64,000 bases of DNA, taken from the IMG/VR virus record IMGVR_UViG_3300021961_000085, positions 1-64,000 of that record; one strand, given 5' to 3'. Origin of the DNA: a virus. The position numbers and the translations under genes are program-made. Under the pieces are notes generated by a model, which saw only the letters and a program-made list of their open reading frames with translations, did not search any database and was not told where the DNA came from. Position 1 is the first letter of the stretch, and every line of letters starts with the position of its first letter. This document shows, in pieces, positions 38,347-47,351 of this stretch.

Positions 38347-40052
38347 GGTAGAGCCTCCTCATTTTTAATGGTATCAACGCTTGGCACAAATCTTCCAGAC
38401 TTAGGCTCCCATGTGAAGTAAGCTTCAGCTCCATTCTCACCTAAGTTTTGGAATTTAACTTTTAATACTTTAACTTTTGTAGTCTTAGCTTCGTAGTCCC
38501 TATGCACTAACAAGCCGTGATAACTAGCGTCATACCATTCACCACCGCCTTTAATATTATACATTGTAGGTTCTTCGATTTTACCATCTCTATCTTTTAA
38601 CATCTTAGTTGGATGAGCCACGATAAATACTAGTGCATCGTATTTCTTTGCAAACGTTTCGATCTTCATTAAGTAATCCATAGTATAACGGTTCACATCA
38701 TCAGATGCTGCGTTGATGTCTCTTACTTTATTGTAAGGATCTATAACTAAGCATTTAATACCCTTGCGTTTAACTAATTCAGCACCTTTTCTAAGGACTG
38801 AGTCAAGGTCATATTTATCCATATCAATGAAAAAGAAATTATCATTGACGTGCTCTGCAACCTGTGTCCATTTGCTACCGCCAATGTCATTTGGACTTGG
38901 CATATCTCCCCATACTTTTCGCATTAACTTATGTGCGTGCAAATATGTAGGCTGATTTTCTGGTGATGCAAATGCTGCTTTCCATCCATACTTTTGGTTG
39001 TAACCAACCACCATCTGATCAACAAAATCTGACTTACCTGAAGAAGGTATGCCTGTGACTGTTATAAATTGACCTGTGTATGTTGAGAATATATTGTCGA
39101 AGTTATGCAATCCTACTTGAAAGCCAGGCTTGAAGCCGTGCCTAACAAAGTCTGTGACTTCTGATTCTATATCTTTAAACGTTGTTACATTCTCTAATGG
39201 ATATGGTCGAGCTTTTAATATACAATCGTTAAGTTTTTTAGTGCCATACTTAAGCAAGTATTCGTTTGCGTCTTTGCAATCATCAAAGTCAACTAAGAAA
39301 CAAGTCTCAGCTCCAAGCCTACGTACAAACTCTTGTTGCAGCATTTGGCCTGGCTCGTCCTTGTCTAATGCTAGGATTATTCTTTCTTTATCTTCAAAAT
39401 AATCGATGCAATTGTCTAGATAATCTAGGTTGTTATTTGTCAGTGTTGCACCATTAGGTACGGATATAGCGTTCTTGATTCCTGCTTCATGTAACGCCAA
39501 TACATCCATTTCGCCTTCGGTTATAATGCAATTGTCATACCCGATTATACTGTTGATATTGTAAAATACTTTTTCAGCTCCTTTGTATAGCTTGAAATTT
39601 TTACGACCATCTCTATACTTAACATTTATGAGTTGATCGCCCATCCAATAATTAAAATTGATGGTATTCTCGGTTTTGCCGGTTTGCGGCATGAACTCAG
39701 AACTCTCAGTGACTTTTAAATCATTGAGAGTTTTCTGAGATATGCCTCTTGTTTCAAACCATTCAACTACTTTGGTACTAGCTTGCTTGATTAACTGTTC
39801 GTTTATTTGAGGACGAACATATACTCTTTCGCTAGAACCTTTACGTTGATACGTGTGTAGTTGAAACGTGGTGTTACAGTTGTGACAAGTTCCGAGACCC
39901 CGTTCCCAATCATAAGACGCGCATTGTGCATTCTTATTTTTAGGTTGCCTATCGTGTGAACAAAGCGGGCAAATGCCCTGGTTTTTCTTTGTGTCTAGGC
40001 CGTACTGATTGAATTCATCAATCAAAAATCCATTGATCTCTGTTGCCTGCAT
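38337..40052 (-). CDS. DnaB-type primase-helicase
   Basis: 571 aa, T7 gp4/Twinkle-like order. N-terminal zinc ribbon (CPLCSHDR ... CHNC, residues ~24-60), TOPRIM motifs (IITEGEMDVLALHEAG near 175 and LALDKDEPG near 225), then a RecA-like helicase with Walker A GIPSSGKSD near 335 and Walker B CLVIDPYN near 432. Unwinds DNA and primes the lagging strand. The SSB gene is directly upstream. Confidence 0.93.
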   Translation of the reverse strand: MQATEINGFLIDEFNQYGLDTKKNQGICPLCSHDRQPKNKNAQCASYDWERGLGTCHNCNTTFQLHTYQRKGSSERVYVRPQINEQLIKQASTKVVEWFETRGISQKTLNDLKVTESSEFMPQTGKTENTINFNYWMGDQLINVKYRDGRKNFKLYKGAEKVFYNINSIIGYDNCIITEGEMDVLALHEAGIKNAISVPNGATLTNNNLDYLDNCIDYFEDKERIILALDKDEPGQMLQQEFVRRLGAETCFLVDFDDCKDANEYLLKYGTKKLNDCILKARPYPLENVTTFKDIESEVTDFVRHGFKPGFQVGLHNFDNIFSTYTGQFITVTGIPSSGKSDFVDQMVVGYNQKYGWKAAFASPENQPTYLHAHKLMRKVWGDMPSPNDIGGSKWTQVAEHVNDNFFFIDMDKYDLDSVLRKGAELVKRKGIKCLVIDPYNKVRDINAASDDVNRYTMDYLMKIETFAKKYDALVFIVAHPTKMLKDRDGKIEEPTMYNIKGGGEWYDASYHGLLVHRDYEAKTTKVKVLKVKFQNLGENGAEAYFTWEPKSGRFVPSVDTIKNEEALPWE

Positions 40053-40066
40053 TTAATTTAACTGTA

Positions 40067-40387
40067 TTAAAATGGTAGATCATCGTCCACCATCGAGACT
40101 GCTTGAGGAGGCGCCGTCATCATTGCGTCTCCAGCGTCACGTGGTGCTGCATCTACATTGTTTCCATTGGTCCACACAACCTTAACGTTGCCAAGGTAAA
40201 TCTTGTCTGATTTAGCTTCGCGTTCTTCTTTAGATTGTTGAACTGTTACTGGTCCGTTGTTTCCAAAGTTGTCTAACTCATCATTGATTGTAATCGTGAT
40301 GGGTAGATACTTACCCTTTTTTCCATTAATGACCTTGTCTTTTGGGATTTTAGTAAGGTCAATACTTGTTGCAATAATACTAGCCAT
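40067..40387 (-). CDS. ssb: Single-stranded DNA-binding protein
   Basis: 106 aa, beta-rich OB-like body (KYLPITITINDEL, YLGNVKVVWTN), a flexible A/P/D linker and an acidic tip DDDLPF. This is the SSB C-terminal signature for recruiting replication partners. Next to the primase-helicase. Shorter than bacterial SSB. Confidence 0.75.
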   Translation of the reverse strand: MASIIATSIDLTKIPKDKVINGKKGKYLPITITINDELDNFGNNGPVTVQQSKEEREAKSDKIYLGNVKVVWTNGNNVDAAPRDAGDAMMTAPPQAVSMVDDDLPF

Positions 40388-40574
40388 TTGTTACTTGTTC
40401 TAATTGATTAAACATTCGAATAAGCTGTTTTTTAGTAGCGCCTGTGTTGCGCCGCAGATTGTCTACAGCTTTCAAATGATTTTGATTTTTGTAAAACTCT
40501 GTAGCTGGTGCTTTAATACCTGTTACTGAGCATGTTCTTGTTACTGGTTTTTTGGTTCTTTTAAATTTAATCAT
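40380..40574 (-). CDS. Small basic protein, 64 aa
   Basis: K/R-rich with RTKKPVTRTCSVTGIKAPA and a helical C-terminal half (GATKKQLIRMFNQLEQV). Overlaps ssb by 8 nt. May bind nucleic acid. Family not recognised. Confidence 0.6.
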   Translation of the reverse strand: MIKFKRTKKPVTRTCSVTGIKAPATEFYKNQNHLKAVDNLRRNTGATKKQLIRMFNQLEQVTNG

Positions 40575-40611
40575 ACTGTTTTAATATCAAATTGGTTTTG
40601 TAGTTTGTTTG

Positions 40612-41343
40612 TCAAAGAGTTTTGTTTATAAAGTATTGAGATGGATCAAAGTTTTCTGTTTTGTAAAATAAATCATAAACCTCTGATGCTCTTTTAACTT
40701 TCTTTGCCCCTCTTTCGTAAAAATCTGTCGAACAATCGAACAGTCCTAACTGATGGGTATTTTTGTCTATAACTATAAATATCATTTCATAACCAAATAG
40801 CTTGCTATATATGTATGCTTGACTGTCATAGTTATATTTCCAAGCAGAATTTTTAAAGGCGTCAATATCACTTGTTGTTTTAAGATCTATTATAAGACCT
40901 TCACTGTGGTTTATTATATCTGCTTTGCCTTTCCAAAGATTGCCTTCAATCTCTTTAACGCCAGGTTCTTCGTATGTTACATCTCCATTTTTTATGAGAT
41001 CACTACATATTTTATTGCTCAATATTCTATCTGTTAGCAATTCTATGTTATCGACCTCTTGCTGCAGTAGACATAACTCTCCACCTGACATCTCTTTATA
41101 AGCCTTCGTGTTTCTAGAGGTAGACTGTATCACTTTGTATTTCTTAAGCTTGTGCGGCTCAAGTATTGCAGTGTGAAAATATCCACCAACTAGAAACGCT
41201 GATGTTGGCTTGCTAGACTCACCTAGCGCTAAAGGATTACTGAGTAATGTTTTGATGTCACTATTACTTAGATATTGTTTTCCATATTCTCCATAGTAGT
41301 TTTCATCATCACGTAGCTTGTTTATTACTTCTTGTTTATCCAT
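40612..41343 (-). CDS. RecB-like exonuclease (PD-(D/E)XK)
   Basis: 243 aa. Motifs: GGYFHTAILEPHK (His/Glu of motif I), KGKADIIN (Asp), LIIDLKTT (D-x-K) and YDSQAYIYSKL (Q-x-x-x-Y). This is the RecB/exonuclease VIII type nuclease family. It overlaps the ERF annealing gene by 8 nt, so the two form a two-component recombination pair like RecE/RecT or lambda Exo/Beta. Confidence 0.85.
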   Translation of the reverse strand: MDKQEVINKLRDDENYYGEYGKQYLSNSDIKTLLSNPLALGESSKPTSAFLVGGYFHTAILEPHKLKKYKVIQSTSRNTKAYKEMSGGELCLLQQEVDNIELLTDRILSNKICSDLIKNGDVTYEEPGVKEIEGNLWKGKADIINHSEGLIIDLKTTSDIDAFKNSAWKYNYDSQAYIYSKLFGYEMIFIVIDKNTHQLGLFDCSTDFYERGAKKVKRASEVYDLFYKTENFDPSQYFINKTL

Positions 41344-41890
41344 TTAATTTTTTGAGAGCAAGTTCTTGACCACTAGTCAATTTGTACTTTGCTCTAATTG
41401 AATCCATAGATCCTCCAGAACTGATATACTTTTTTGCTTTTTCAAGCGCAGCATCTGTCATTTCAAGCTTATCCTCACTGGATTTTCCATGATTGTTTGT
41501 TGCGTCAGAGTCTTGCGTGTCATCTATTAGAAATAAATTACCTAATGCATATTTCTTTCCATAGCTAGACGCAGCTCCGTATTGTTGAGGAACTTGCATT
41601 CCTTTTTGATTCAAGTCTACTCCAACTATAGCTTGAGCTGTTATGCTAAAGTCTCCATCATTTAAAGAGGCCACTGTCTTTATTATTGGTTGATTACTAT
41701 CACTGATTAACTCTTCGTTTATTGTGACTGTTACTCCAAGCTCTTTTAAAAAGGGTTTAACTGCTTCAAGGATGTCTTCGGCCGCTCTGAAATAATACTT
41801 GCCGAATGAATTGAATCTAGATTTTTTAGACTTAAACCTAGTTTGAATCTCTATTAATTTTTGGTTTAAATTTAGGTCTGTTGGTTTCAT
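41336..41890 (-). CDS. ERF-family single-strand annealing protein
   Basis: 184 aa. N-terminal helix LNQKLIEIQTRFKS, then FGKYYFRAAEDILEAVKPFL, and the ERF core QQYGAASSYGKKYALGNLFLI. Anneals complementary single strands during recombination-dependent replication. Coupled to the exonuclease gene downstream. Confidence 0.85.
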   Translation of the reverse strand: MKPTDLNLNQKLIEIQTRFKSKKSRFNSFGKYYFRAAEDILEAVKPFLKELGVTVTINEELISDSNQPIIKTVASLNDGDFSITAQAIVGVDLNQKGMQVPQQYGAASSYGKKYALGNLFLIDDTQDSDATNNHGKSSEDKLEMTDAALEKAKKYISSGGSMDSIRAKYKLTSGQELALKKLNG

Positions 41891-41940
41891 GGTTGGTTAT
41901 ATATATAATTACACATAATTTAATTTATTTAATGTTCAAC

Positions 41941-42699
41941 TTAAAGAAAGTCAAGCACTTGATCATGATCGACGTTCTCAATTAATTTATTTACTGCCTG
42001 TCTTTTTAGCTGCGATACACGCACGTATGCCGAGTCTCCTTTTATACCTATTTTTTCTGCAATCTTTATCGCTGGCAATTTATCACAATCAAGGCCGTAG
42101 GACAGTCGAAGAACTTCATACTCTTTTTCGTCTAGATGTTTCTTCAATAAGCTCTTCAGGTATATGTTTAGTATTTCCTGATTATATTCATCTGAATCAT
42201 CTGGTATGTCAAACACAGGATCATCTGGTTCTCTATCATCTATGCTAAGGAATATAGAGTTAAAGAACATTGCCACCATCTTTTCATCTTTGCCAAACGA
42301 TTTTCGTATATCGTTTAATTTGTGCTCTGGTATGCGTATATCTCCTCTGTTTATATCGATTGCCCTACGTATAGCGCCTTTGATGCGTTTAGTTAGAAAC
42401 GATTTCATCGTCTGCTCTTTGTTTTCTGACTTGTTGAATACATCCCAATTAAGTCTATCAACAGCACTAACTAAACCTATGTGCCCGAACTGAATCAAAT
42501 CAAGCACGCTCAATGTGCCCACGGCTTGCTGAGATGTCGGGAATTTCTTTGCTATATTTTCTACTAGTGGTAAGAACTTAATGATCAACTCGTCGCGTGT
42601 GTATTTGGAATAGTTGTCGTCATAGTCTGGAAGTCTAGCCACAGAGCTGATCACGTCGTTCTTATATCTATTGTAGTTTTGTAAGTTATACTTCTTCAT
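41941..42699 (-). CDS. Phage RNA polymerase sigma factor
   Basis: 252 aa. Region 2 core: LPLVENIAKKFP, LDLIQFGHIGLVSAVDRLNWD, and KSFLTKRIKGAIRRAI (residues ~33-120). Region 4 HTH near 195-245: LRLSYGLDCDKLPAIKIAEK ... QLKRQAVNKL. A separate region 3 is reduced. Redirects host core polymerase, presumably to phage promoters such as the CGA/GATA motifs found in this window or to late promoters. ATG overlaps the preceding HTH gene by 14 nt. Confidence 0.9.
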   Translation of the reverse strand: MKKYNLQNYNRYKNDVISSVARLPDYDDNYSKYTRDELIIKFLPLVENIAKKFPTSQQAVGTLSVLDLIQFGHIGLVSAVDRLNWDVFNKSENKEQTMKSFLTKRIKGAIRRAIDINRGDIRIPEHKLNDIRKSFGKDEKMVAMFFNSIFLSIDDREPDDPVFDIPDDSDEYNQEILNIYLKSLLKKHLDEKEYEVLRLSYGLDCDKLPAIKIAEKIGIKGDSAYVRVSQLKRQAVNKLIENVDHDQVLDFL

Positions 42700-43339
42700 T
42701 TAATCTTTCTTTTTCTTGTTTTAGTTGACTAGACATGTTGCGATGCAATGTCCTGACTGTACAATGCAAGGCGCTAGCTAGTTTATCCATAGTTATTTTT
42801 TCTCCTTCATGATTTATTTCTAACATACTAGTATAAATTAGATCTTCTGTTATTTTGCTACGACCTATTAATTTACCTACAATTCTAAGCTTTTCGCTGA
42901 TCGTAAGAATAATACCTGGTTTAAAAATAACTTTCCTGATTTTATTAACTGGTGGTTCGATGCTACCTGTTATAACTTCATCGATCATTTCGTTTAATAC
43001 TTTCTGTTTTATAAAGAATGTAACAAATCCGTTTTCTTTATTTGCTATAAATCTAAACACATGTTCCATAACTTCTGGTGTTTCATTTTCATTTAGAAAC
43101 TGCAGTACTAGTAAATGCCATTTGAGAGATTTATAGGTTGTGATCTTTGCCTTACTCGTAAACAATGTGTAGCATTGGTGTGTACCATTTTCATAGTACA
43201 TGTACACATCGGTCTCAGACGTAGGCTGATCACTCCAAGGCAAACACCTTGTTACGATTCTTCTATCATGCAACCATTTTATTTTTCTGTTATGTGACAT
43301 TTGCCCCTTACTTGTTATAGTCTTATAGGCTATTGTCAT
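42686..43339 (-). CDS. HTH-containing regulator, 217 aa
   Basis: C-terminal ~50 residues contain a likely helix-turn-helix: KITMDKLASALHCTVRTLHR. The N-terminal part is mixed with many aromatic residues. No family recognised. The 14-nt overlap with the sigma gene suggests a regulatory partner (activator or anti-sigma-like). A second in-frame Met (MSHNRK, residue 14) could be the true start. Confidence 0.65.
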   Translation of the reverse strand: MTIAYKTITSKGQMSHNRKIKWLHDRRIVTRCLPWSDQPTSETDVYMYYENGTHQCYTLFTSKAKITTYKSLKWHLLVLQFLNENETPEVMEHVFRFIANKENGFVTFFIKQKVLNEMIDEVITGSIEPPVNKIRKVIFKPGIILTISEKLRIVGKLIGRSKITEDLIYTSMLEINHEGEKITMDKLASALHCTVRTLHRNMSSQLKQEKERLNEEV

Positions 43340-43349
43340 AGCCCTGTGT

Positions 43350-43697
43350 TTAATCTTCTAAAAATTCTGTTGTTATTACTCTATCAACAAAAAACTCTTG
43401 CTTTTTATATATAGTTTCATTTTTCATAAAAACAATTAAATCTGCTCCTTCATAATTACAAAAATATATTGCTTCGTTTTTCGATGGTTTATTCACTCGT
43501 CCTCTTAGTAATACCCCGTAGTCCTCTTGGCCTCTTAAATTATGCATCATGAATGAATCTATGTCTGATAACTTAAACTTAGAATCGATAGTCATTTGTA
43601 CTTTACCAGTGGTATCACCATTGTAAAGCTCTTCGTCTTGTGCGTGCAATACAGATACAATTGGTATTGCTAACGCGATTAATAATAATTTCTTCAT
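43350..43697 (-). CDS. Exported protein, 115 aa
   Basis: Signal peptide MKKLLLIALAIPIVSVLHA with likely cleavage before QDEEL. The mature part is ~95 aa, acidic, without recognised domain. An early gene exporting a protein to the periplasm is unusual. Candidate for superinfection exclusion or envelope remodelling, by inference only. Confidence 0.7.
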   Translation of the reverse strand: MKKLLLIALAIPIVSVLHAQDEELYNGDTTGKVQMTIDSKFKLSDIDSFMMHNLRGQEDYGVLLRGRVNKPSKNEAIYFCNYEGADLIVFMKNETIYKKQEFFVDRVITTEFLED

Positions 43698-43698
43698 T

Positions 43699-44154
43699 TT
43701 ATTTATATATATATTCTGTTTTGTTTGCTACTGTGTGTTTTTCTCCAATATAATAGTTCCAATAAGCTATAACACTGTCACTATGTTTGTATTGATCAGG
43801 CATAGCTTGTGGTGGCTGTTTAAAACCACGCTTAGGTATTCTTGGTGGTAGTTTGTGTAATACATCTTTGCACTTCTGAATAACTAAATGATCTTTGCCA
43901 TACCTATTTTTATATTCCTGTCCTAATGCTAGCATGTGGATGTATAACCATTCGTAATGCTCATTGCTTTCTCTAACCCACTTACTTGATGGGTGGTTTA
44001 CATGCGTCATTTTGTATGGCACATCGTCATTTCCAAAGTAATGATGCGCTGTGCATAGCATTTGTGCTGATTCGAGCACCATCTTAACAACGTGCTTGTT
44101 GTACTGCTTTTCTGCTGCCTTAACTGGGCATTCGTCTAGATAAAATATATTCAT
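43699..44154 (-). CDS. Conserved phage protein of unknown function
   Basis: 151 aa with distinctive patterns: MNIFYLDECPVKAAEKQYNK, KMVLESAQMLCTAHH, HVNHPSSKWVRES and NRYGKDHLVIQK. I recognise these as a family common in environmental phage genomes, function unknown. The many His/Cys residues could bind metal. Overlaps the next gene by 4 nt. Confidence 0.75.
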   Translation of the reverse strand: MNIFYLDECPVKAAEKQYNKHVVKMVLESAQMLCTAHHYFGNDDVPYKMTHVNHPSSKWVRESNEHYEWLYIHMLALGQEYKNRYGKDHLVIQKCKDVLHKLPPRIPKRGFKQPPQAMPDQYKHSDSVIAYWNYYIGEKHTVANKTEYIYK

Positions 44155-44660
44155 TTAATTTTCTTTATTTGTTTTATATAACCCTTTGCCTCGGCATACT
44201 TACCATCTATGTTTTTAAGATACTTATTCTGTACCCTTACGTAGTCTTTAAGACAGTTTTTATACGTCGCATATACATTATGCCCACGATTTTTTCCTAT
44301 GCTCAGAGGGGACCTAGAATTGCGTATACCTGCTAAGTTTTTATTCTCACGGCATATCGCAGACTTATAGTGTCCTGTTTCTATTTTAAACTGTGCAATA
44401 GCCACATTTGGTAGTACGCACCCAAGCTTTACAAGCTCTGCGGTTATTGCTGAGTCTGTTAGCTTTATGTCTGTTTCTTTGATCATGATAGTATCAGTTG
44501 TAGTTATAGTTTTAACTTTTCTAATAATTTCAGGATCGCGCGATAGTAGAACAGCTATTGTCACCGTACTTACTACTAGCAACGCAAAGAATGGTATTCG
44601 ATAATCTACGCATTCTTCTGGTTCTAATGTCTCTTTATCTACTTTGTATATTCTTTTCAT
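44151..44660 (-). CDS. Membrane-anchored glucosaminidase-like protein
   Basis: 169 aa. Single N-terminal transmembrane helix (~24-40), a T/I/K-rich stalk, then a domain with QFKIETGHYKSAICRENKNL followed by AGIRNSR and YATYKNCLKDYVRVQ. These match the beta-N-acetylglucosaminidase/lysozyme fold, with Glu of IETG as candidate catalytic acid. Hydrolyses the glycan of peptidoglycan. Located with early genes, not with the amidase and holins. Confidence 0.75.
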   Translation of the reverse strand: MKRIYKVDKETLEPEECVDYRIPFFALLVVSTVTIAVLLSRDPEIIRKVKTITTTDTIMIKETDIKLTDSAITAELVKLGCVLPNVAIAQFKIETGHYKSAICRENKNLAGIRNSRSPLSIGKNRGHNVYATYKNCLKDYVRVQNKYLKNIDGKYAEAKGYIKQIKKIK

Positions 44661-44671
44661 GACTTAGTTAT

Positions 44672-45514
44672 TCATTCGTAATCTCGTATTGCTTTAAACT
44701 GTGGATGCCTGTAACTGCCTGCATTTGTGCGCTGAAAGTATGTAAACGTAGCGCTTTTACCAATGAAAAGGTCTACATTAGCTAACATCCATGCCAAATG
44801 TTTGTGTTTAAAGCCTTTGCCTGGAGGACAGCCGAACTTGACACCTTTAGAATCTATCATTATGAACTTACCTATAGTGCCTTCGCGCTTTCCTTTACCT
44901 GGCACGTAGTCGATAATTGTTGCTTCGTCGTCAGAAAAGTCTTTGAATTTCATTAAGTGAAAAGATCTTCTGTTAACATATGGTCTGTTTAGACGCAATA
45001 TTGAGCCTTCGTAGCCGCGTTTTAAGAACTTTTTATGTAAATCTACAGATACGTCATGACTTTCAGTTATATGTGTCTCTATGAGCTTTATGTGGCTGTT
45101 GAATATGTCTAAGCCAGACAACATAGCCATGCGTTTGTCGTAGTCTATTGACAATGGACCCATGAAGTCATAGATATGATATTGCACTAGCTGTTTTGCT
45201 TCAGCCTTGTGCTCTTTAGTTGGTTTAGTTTTGCGCACTAAAGATATTATCTTTTCGAAGTCGTGCTTTAAATCGTGGTTGTACAACTCGCCATCAAGAG
45301 TAATAAACGGATAGTCTTTGAAGAAATTTTTAAGATCTTTTTCAATGTGATCTACATTCATAAATCTTTTACCTGTTCTAGAAAACGCACCGTCTTTAGT
45401 GAACAAGCAACGTACGCCGTCAAGTTTTGGTTGCATAAATACTACGTCATCTGTGTAATCTACACGGCTATTGTCATATTTTTGCGCGAGCATTGGTTTT
45501 AATTGTTTATTCAT
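44672..45514 (-). CDS. ATP-dependent DNA ligase
   Basis: 280 aa. Adenylation motif MQPKLDGVRCLF puts the active-site Lys at residue 30 (K-x-D-G-x-R). Others: LDGELYNH, YEGSILRLNRPY, LMKFKDFSDDEATIID (motif V). A small OB domain ends the protein. Seals nicks during replication and recombination. Minimal two-domain phage form. Has its own promoter-like motif directly upstream. Confidence 0.92.
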   Translation of the reverse strand: MNKQLKPMLAQKYDNSRVDYTDDVVFMQPKLDGVRCLFTKDGAFSRTGKRFMNVDHIEKDLKNFFKDYPFITLDGELYNHDLKHDFEKIISLVRKTKPTKEHKAEAKQLVQYHIYDFMGPLSIDYDKRMAMLSGLDIFNSHIKLIETHITESHDVSVDLHKKFLKRGYEGSILRLNRPYVNRRSFHLMKFKDFSDDEATIIDYVPGKGKREGTIGKFIMIDSKGVKFGCPPGKGFKHKHLAWMLANVDLFIGKSATFTYFQRTNAGSYRHPQFKAIRDYE

Positions 45515-45519
45515 ATATT

Positions 45520-45540
45520 ATTATTATCGTGTGGTGTTCG
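45520..45540 (-). promoter_or_regulatory. Promoter motif P1 (CGA-N8-CGATAATAAT)
   Basis: Minus strand: CGAACAC, four bases, CGATAATAAT, 6 bp before the ligase ATG. One of seven copies with identical internal spacing. A tract of AACAAACAA precedes it, shared with P2. Confidence 0.6.
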
Positions 45541-45551
45541 TTGTTTGTTTG

Positions 45552-45746
45552 TTATAATATTACATTTGTGACTGCGTCCATTATTATTTTCTCTTGAAGC
45601 TTTATGAAGTCTTCATCATTTAATGTGTCCACCCATACAAACTCATCACCTTCTAAAACCTCTTGTGCAGCAACTATAATTCTCACTGCTAATTCTTTTT
45701 CAGCATTTTTCAACTGATCTTTTTCTTCTTGACTTAATTTTAACAT
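45552..45746 (-). CDS. Hypothetical protein, 64 aa
   Basis: Acidic, helical (SQEEKDQLKNAEKELAVRII). No family recognised. Sits between ligase and dCMP deaminase, starting 4 nt after the latter's stop. Confidence 0.65.
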   Translation of the reverse strand: MLKLSQEEKDQLKNAEKELAVRIIVAAQEVLEGDEFVWVDTLNDEDFIKLQEKIIMDAVTNVIL

Positions 45747-45749
45747 TTT

Positions 45750-46163
45750 TTATTTTTTTATTTGTTCTACTTGTATTTTATTCATTTTTAATAAGTTAAG
45801 ACCTTTTGTAGATCCTTCATAAATCTCATCAAACACAACTCGTTTAATTCCTGCTTGTACTATTAGTTTCGAGCACTCGTCACATGGAGATAGCGTAGTA
45901 TACATTGTTGCACCGTCTGACGATGACGTACTTTTTGCCACCTTAACTATAGCGTTTGATTCAGCATGAAGCACTATCCATCTAGTTTTGCCGCTAAACT
46001 CACATTTATTCGACATTCCAGATGGCGTACCATTATAACCGAAAGATAATATGTTGTTATCTTTCACTATAATAGCACCAACCTGCTTGCGTTGGCAATA
46101 GCTTAACGAGCTAATTTCATGCGCTATGCTCATATATATTGCATCAATCCGATCCGACTTCAT
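45750..46163 (-). CDS. dCMP deaminase
   Basis: 137 aa zinc cytidine-deaminase fold. Metal-site motifs LHAESNAI (H-A-E) and LSPCDECSKLI (P-C-x-x-C). Converts dCMP to dUMP for thymidylate synthesis. N-terminal CQRKQVGAIIVKD is typical for the family. Partner of the ThyA-family enzyme at 37.5-38.1 kb. Overlaps the previous gene by 20 nt. Confidence 0.92.
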   Translation of the reverse strand: MKSDRIDAIYMSIAHEISSLSYCQRKQVGAIIVKDNNILSFGYNGTPSGMSNKCEFSGKTRWIVLHAESNAIVKVAKSTSSSDGATMYTTLSPCDECSKLIVQAGIKRVVFDEIYEGSTKGLNLLKMNKIQVEQIKK

Positions 46164-46563
46164 CTATTAATTCATTTAGCTTTGTGTTGTACATTTCTTC
46201 ATATAATCTTTCTACTGCTTCAGCTATGTTCCAATTACCCATTTCGTATTCATCTATGTATATGTATAAACCAGACTTCATAGCGTCTATTAATTTGTCA
46301 AATCTATCTGACTCGTAGTAATAAACATTCTCTCCAATATTTATGCGATTTGGATCTTCTGTTGTTATATACACTGAATAACCATCAACTGTTGTTTCTT
46401 CATAGAAAAATATGTCTGCTACTGCCGAAAATGTATGCACAAATTCAAAATTATACTCTAATTGTACCCAGTGCAGCATTTCGTCTGTATCTAGATCATC
46501 TATACTTTTGAGACCTCGAGATTCCAACTTTTCTGTAAGTTCTTTCATTTTATCCTCTGTCAT
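46144..46563 (-). CDS. Acidic hypothetical protein, 139 aa
   Basis: Strongly acidic and Tyr-rich (NVYYYESDRFDKLIDA, YIYIDEYEMGNW). Such small acidic proteins can mimic DNA, but that is speculation. ATG overlaps the upstream stop by 4 nt. Confidence 0.65.
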   Translation of the reverse strand: MTEDKMKELTEKLESRGLKSIDDLDTDEMLHWVQLEYNFEFVHTFSAVADIFFYEETTVDGYSVYITTEDPNRINIGENVYYYESDRFDKLIDAMKSGLYIYIDEYEMGNWNIAEAVERLYEEMYNTKLNELIDEVGSD

Positions 46564-46799
46564 AGTTCCTCCTTATCAAAAAAGCAATCACCAAATTTAA
46601 TGTCCATCACTGAAATATCAGACGTTAAAACTTCTGAAAATACTTGCAATGCTGTTACTTGTGCGATAGTAAGATCACTATAAACGTACTTGTCTTTTAG
46701 TGATTCATAAATAAGATCAACAGAAAACTTCCATCGATCACGGTTTCGCTCTAGATTTAACTTGAGCTCTGGCTTTAGTCTTTCTAATAATGTTTTCAT
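46560..46799 (-). CDS. Hypothetical protein, 79 aa
   Basis: Helical N-terminus LLERLKPELKLNLERNRDRW, then YSDLTIAQVTALQVFSEVL and a short DIKFGDCFF end. I have seen this general pattern in small phage proteins but know no function. Confidence 0.65.
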   Translation of the reverse strand: MKTLLERLKPELKLNLERNRDRWKFSVDLIYESLKDKYVYSDLTIAQVTALQVFSEVLTSDISVMDIKFGDCFFDKEEL

Positions 46800-46830
46800 A
46801 TAATTTAATTTTTTATTTAATATCCTATTG

Positions 46831-47055
46831 TCATCGTAAATGCTTTGAAACGTCTTTAACAGCCATATTAAATTGCCTTATAAACATTAATTTTACTGTT
46901 TCATCCATGATAGCGTTGCCAACTTCGTCCAATGGTAAGCCTTCAAATATGTGCGAATAGTCTTTAATTACTCTATCTATTATATCGTAACGCATGATTT
47001 CAAACATATCCTCAGCTAGATTGCTAGCTATATTATCTACAATTTCTTTATTCAT
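46831..47055 (-). CDS. Hypothetical protein, 74 aa
   Basis: Helical, acidic N-terminus, C-terminal RQFNMAVKDVSKHLR. One base before the previous gene's stop. Unknown function. Confidence 0.6.
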   Translation of the reverse strand: MNKEIVDNIASNLAEDMFEIMRYDIIDRVIKDYSHIFEGLPLDEVGNAIMDETVKLMFIRQFNMAVKDVSKHLR

Positions 47056-47056
47056 A

Positions 47057-47326
47057 TCAATTTCCTTTTTCTATTGTGCCTTCTTTTGTGACCATAAAAG
47101 CTATTTGATCTAATTTATGACCTGCCGTGGCAAGAAATACCCGAACTTGAAAAGTTATGTCGCGATCGGTGCCATTGAGCTTTAGCGAAGAAACATCGTA
47201 TTTGTACACTTTGCCATCGCTCTGATCAAGAACCCAAACGTATTGTCTAGTTTTCTTGACTTTAGCATTAAACAACATATCTTCTATGTTTTCTAAGAAA
47301 TCTTGCCAGTCTTTGTCATTTTTCAT
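47057..47326 (-). CDS. Hypothetical protein, 89 aa
   Basis: Beta-rich middle (QYVWVLDQSDGKVYKYDV) and FQVRVFLATAGHKLDQI. Unknown. First gene behind promoter motif P2, 4 bp upstream, implying a leader of only a few nucleotides or none. Confidence 0.65.
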   Translation of the reverse strand: MKNDKDWQDFLENIEDMLFNAKVKKTRQYVWVLDQSDGKVYKYDVSSLKLNGTDRDITFQVRVFLATAGHKLDQIAFMVTKEGTIEKGN

Positions 47327-47330
47327 TTGT

Positions 47331-47351
47331 TATATTATCGTTAAGTGTTCG
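47331..47351 (-). promoter_or_regulatory. Promoter motif P2 (CGA-N8-CGATAATATA)
   Basis: Minus strand: CGAACAC, TTAA, CGATAATATA. It overlaps the last codons of the upstream gene and lies 4 bp before the next ATG. Preceded by an A-rich tract (ACAAACAAAAAA), as at P1. Confidence 0.65.

Noticed and set aside
46560-46575. Shine-Dalgarno-like AAGGAGG before the 46563 start
   Set aside because: It is the codon sequence for the C-terminal DKEEL of the overlapping upstream gene, and SD sites are otherwise absent.
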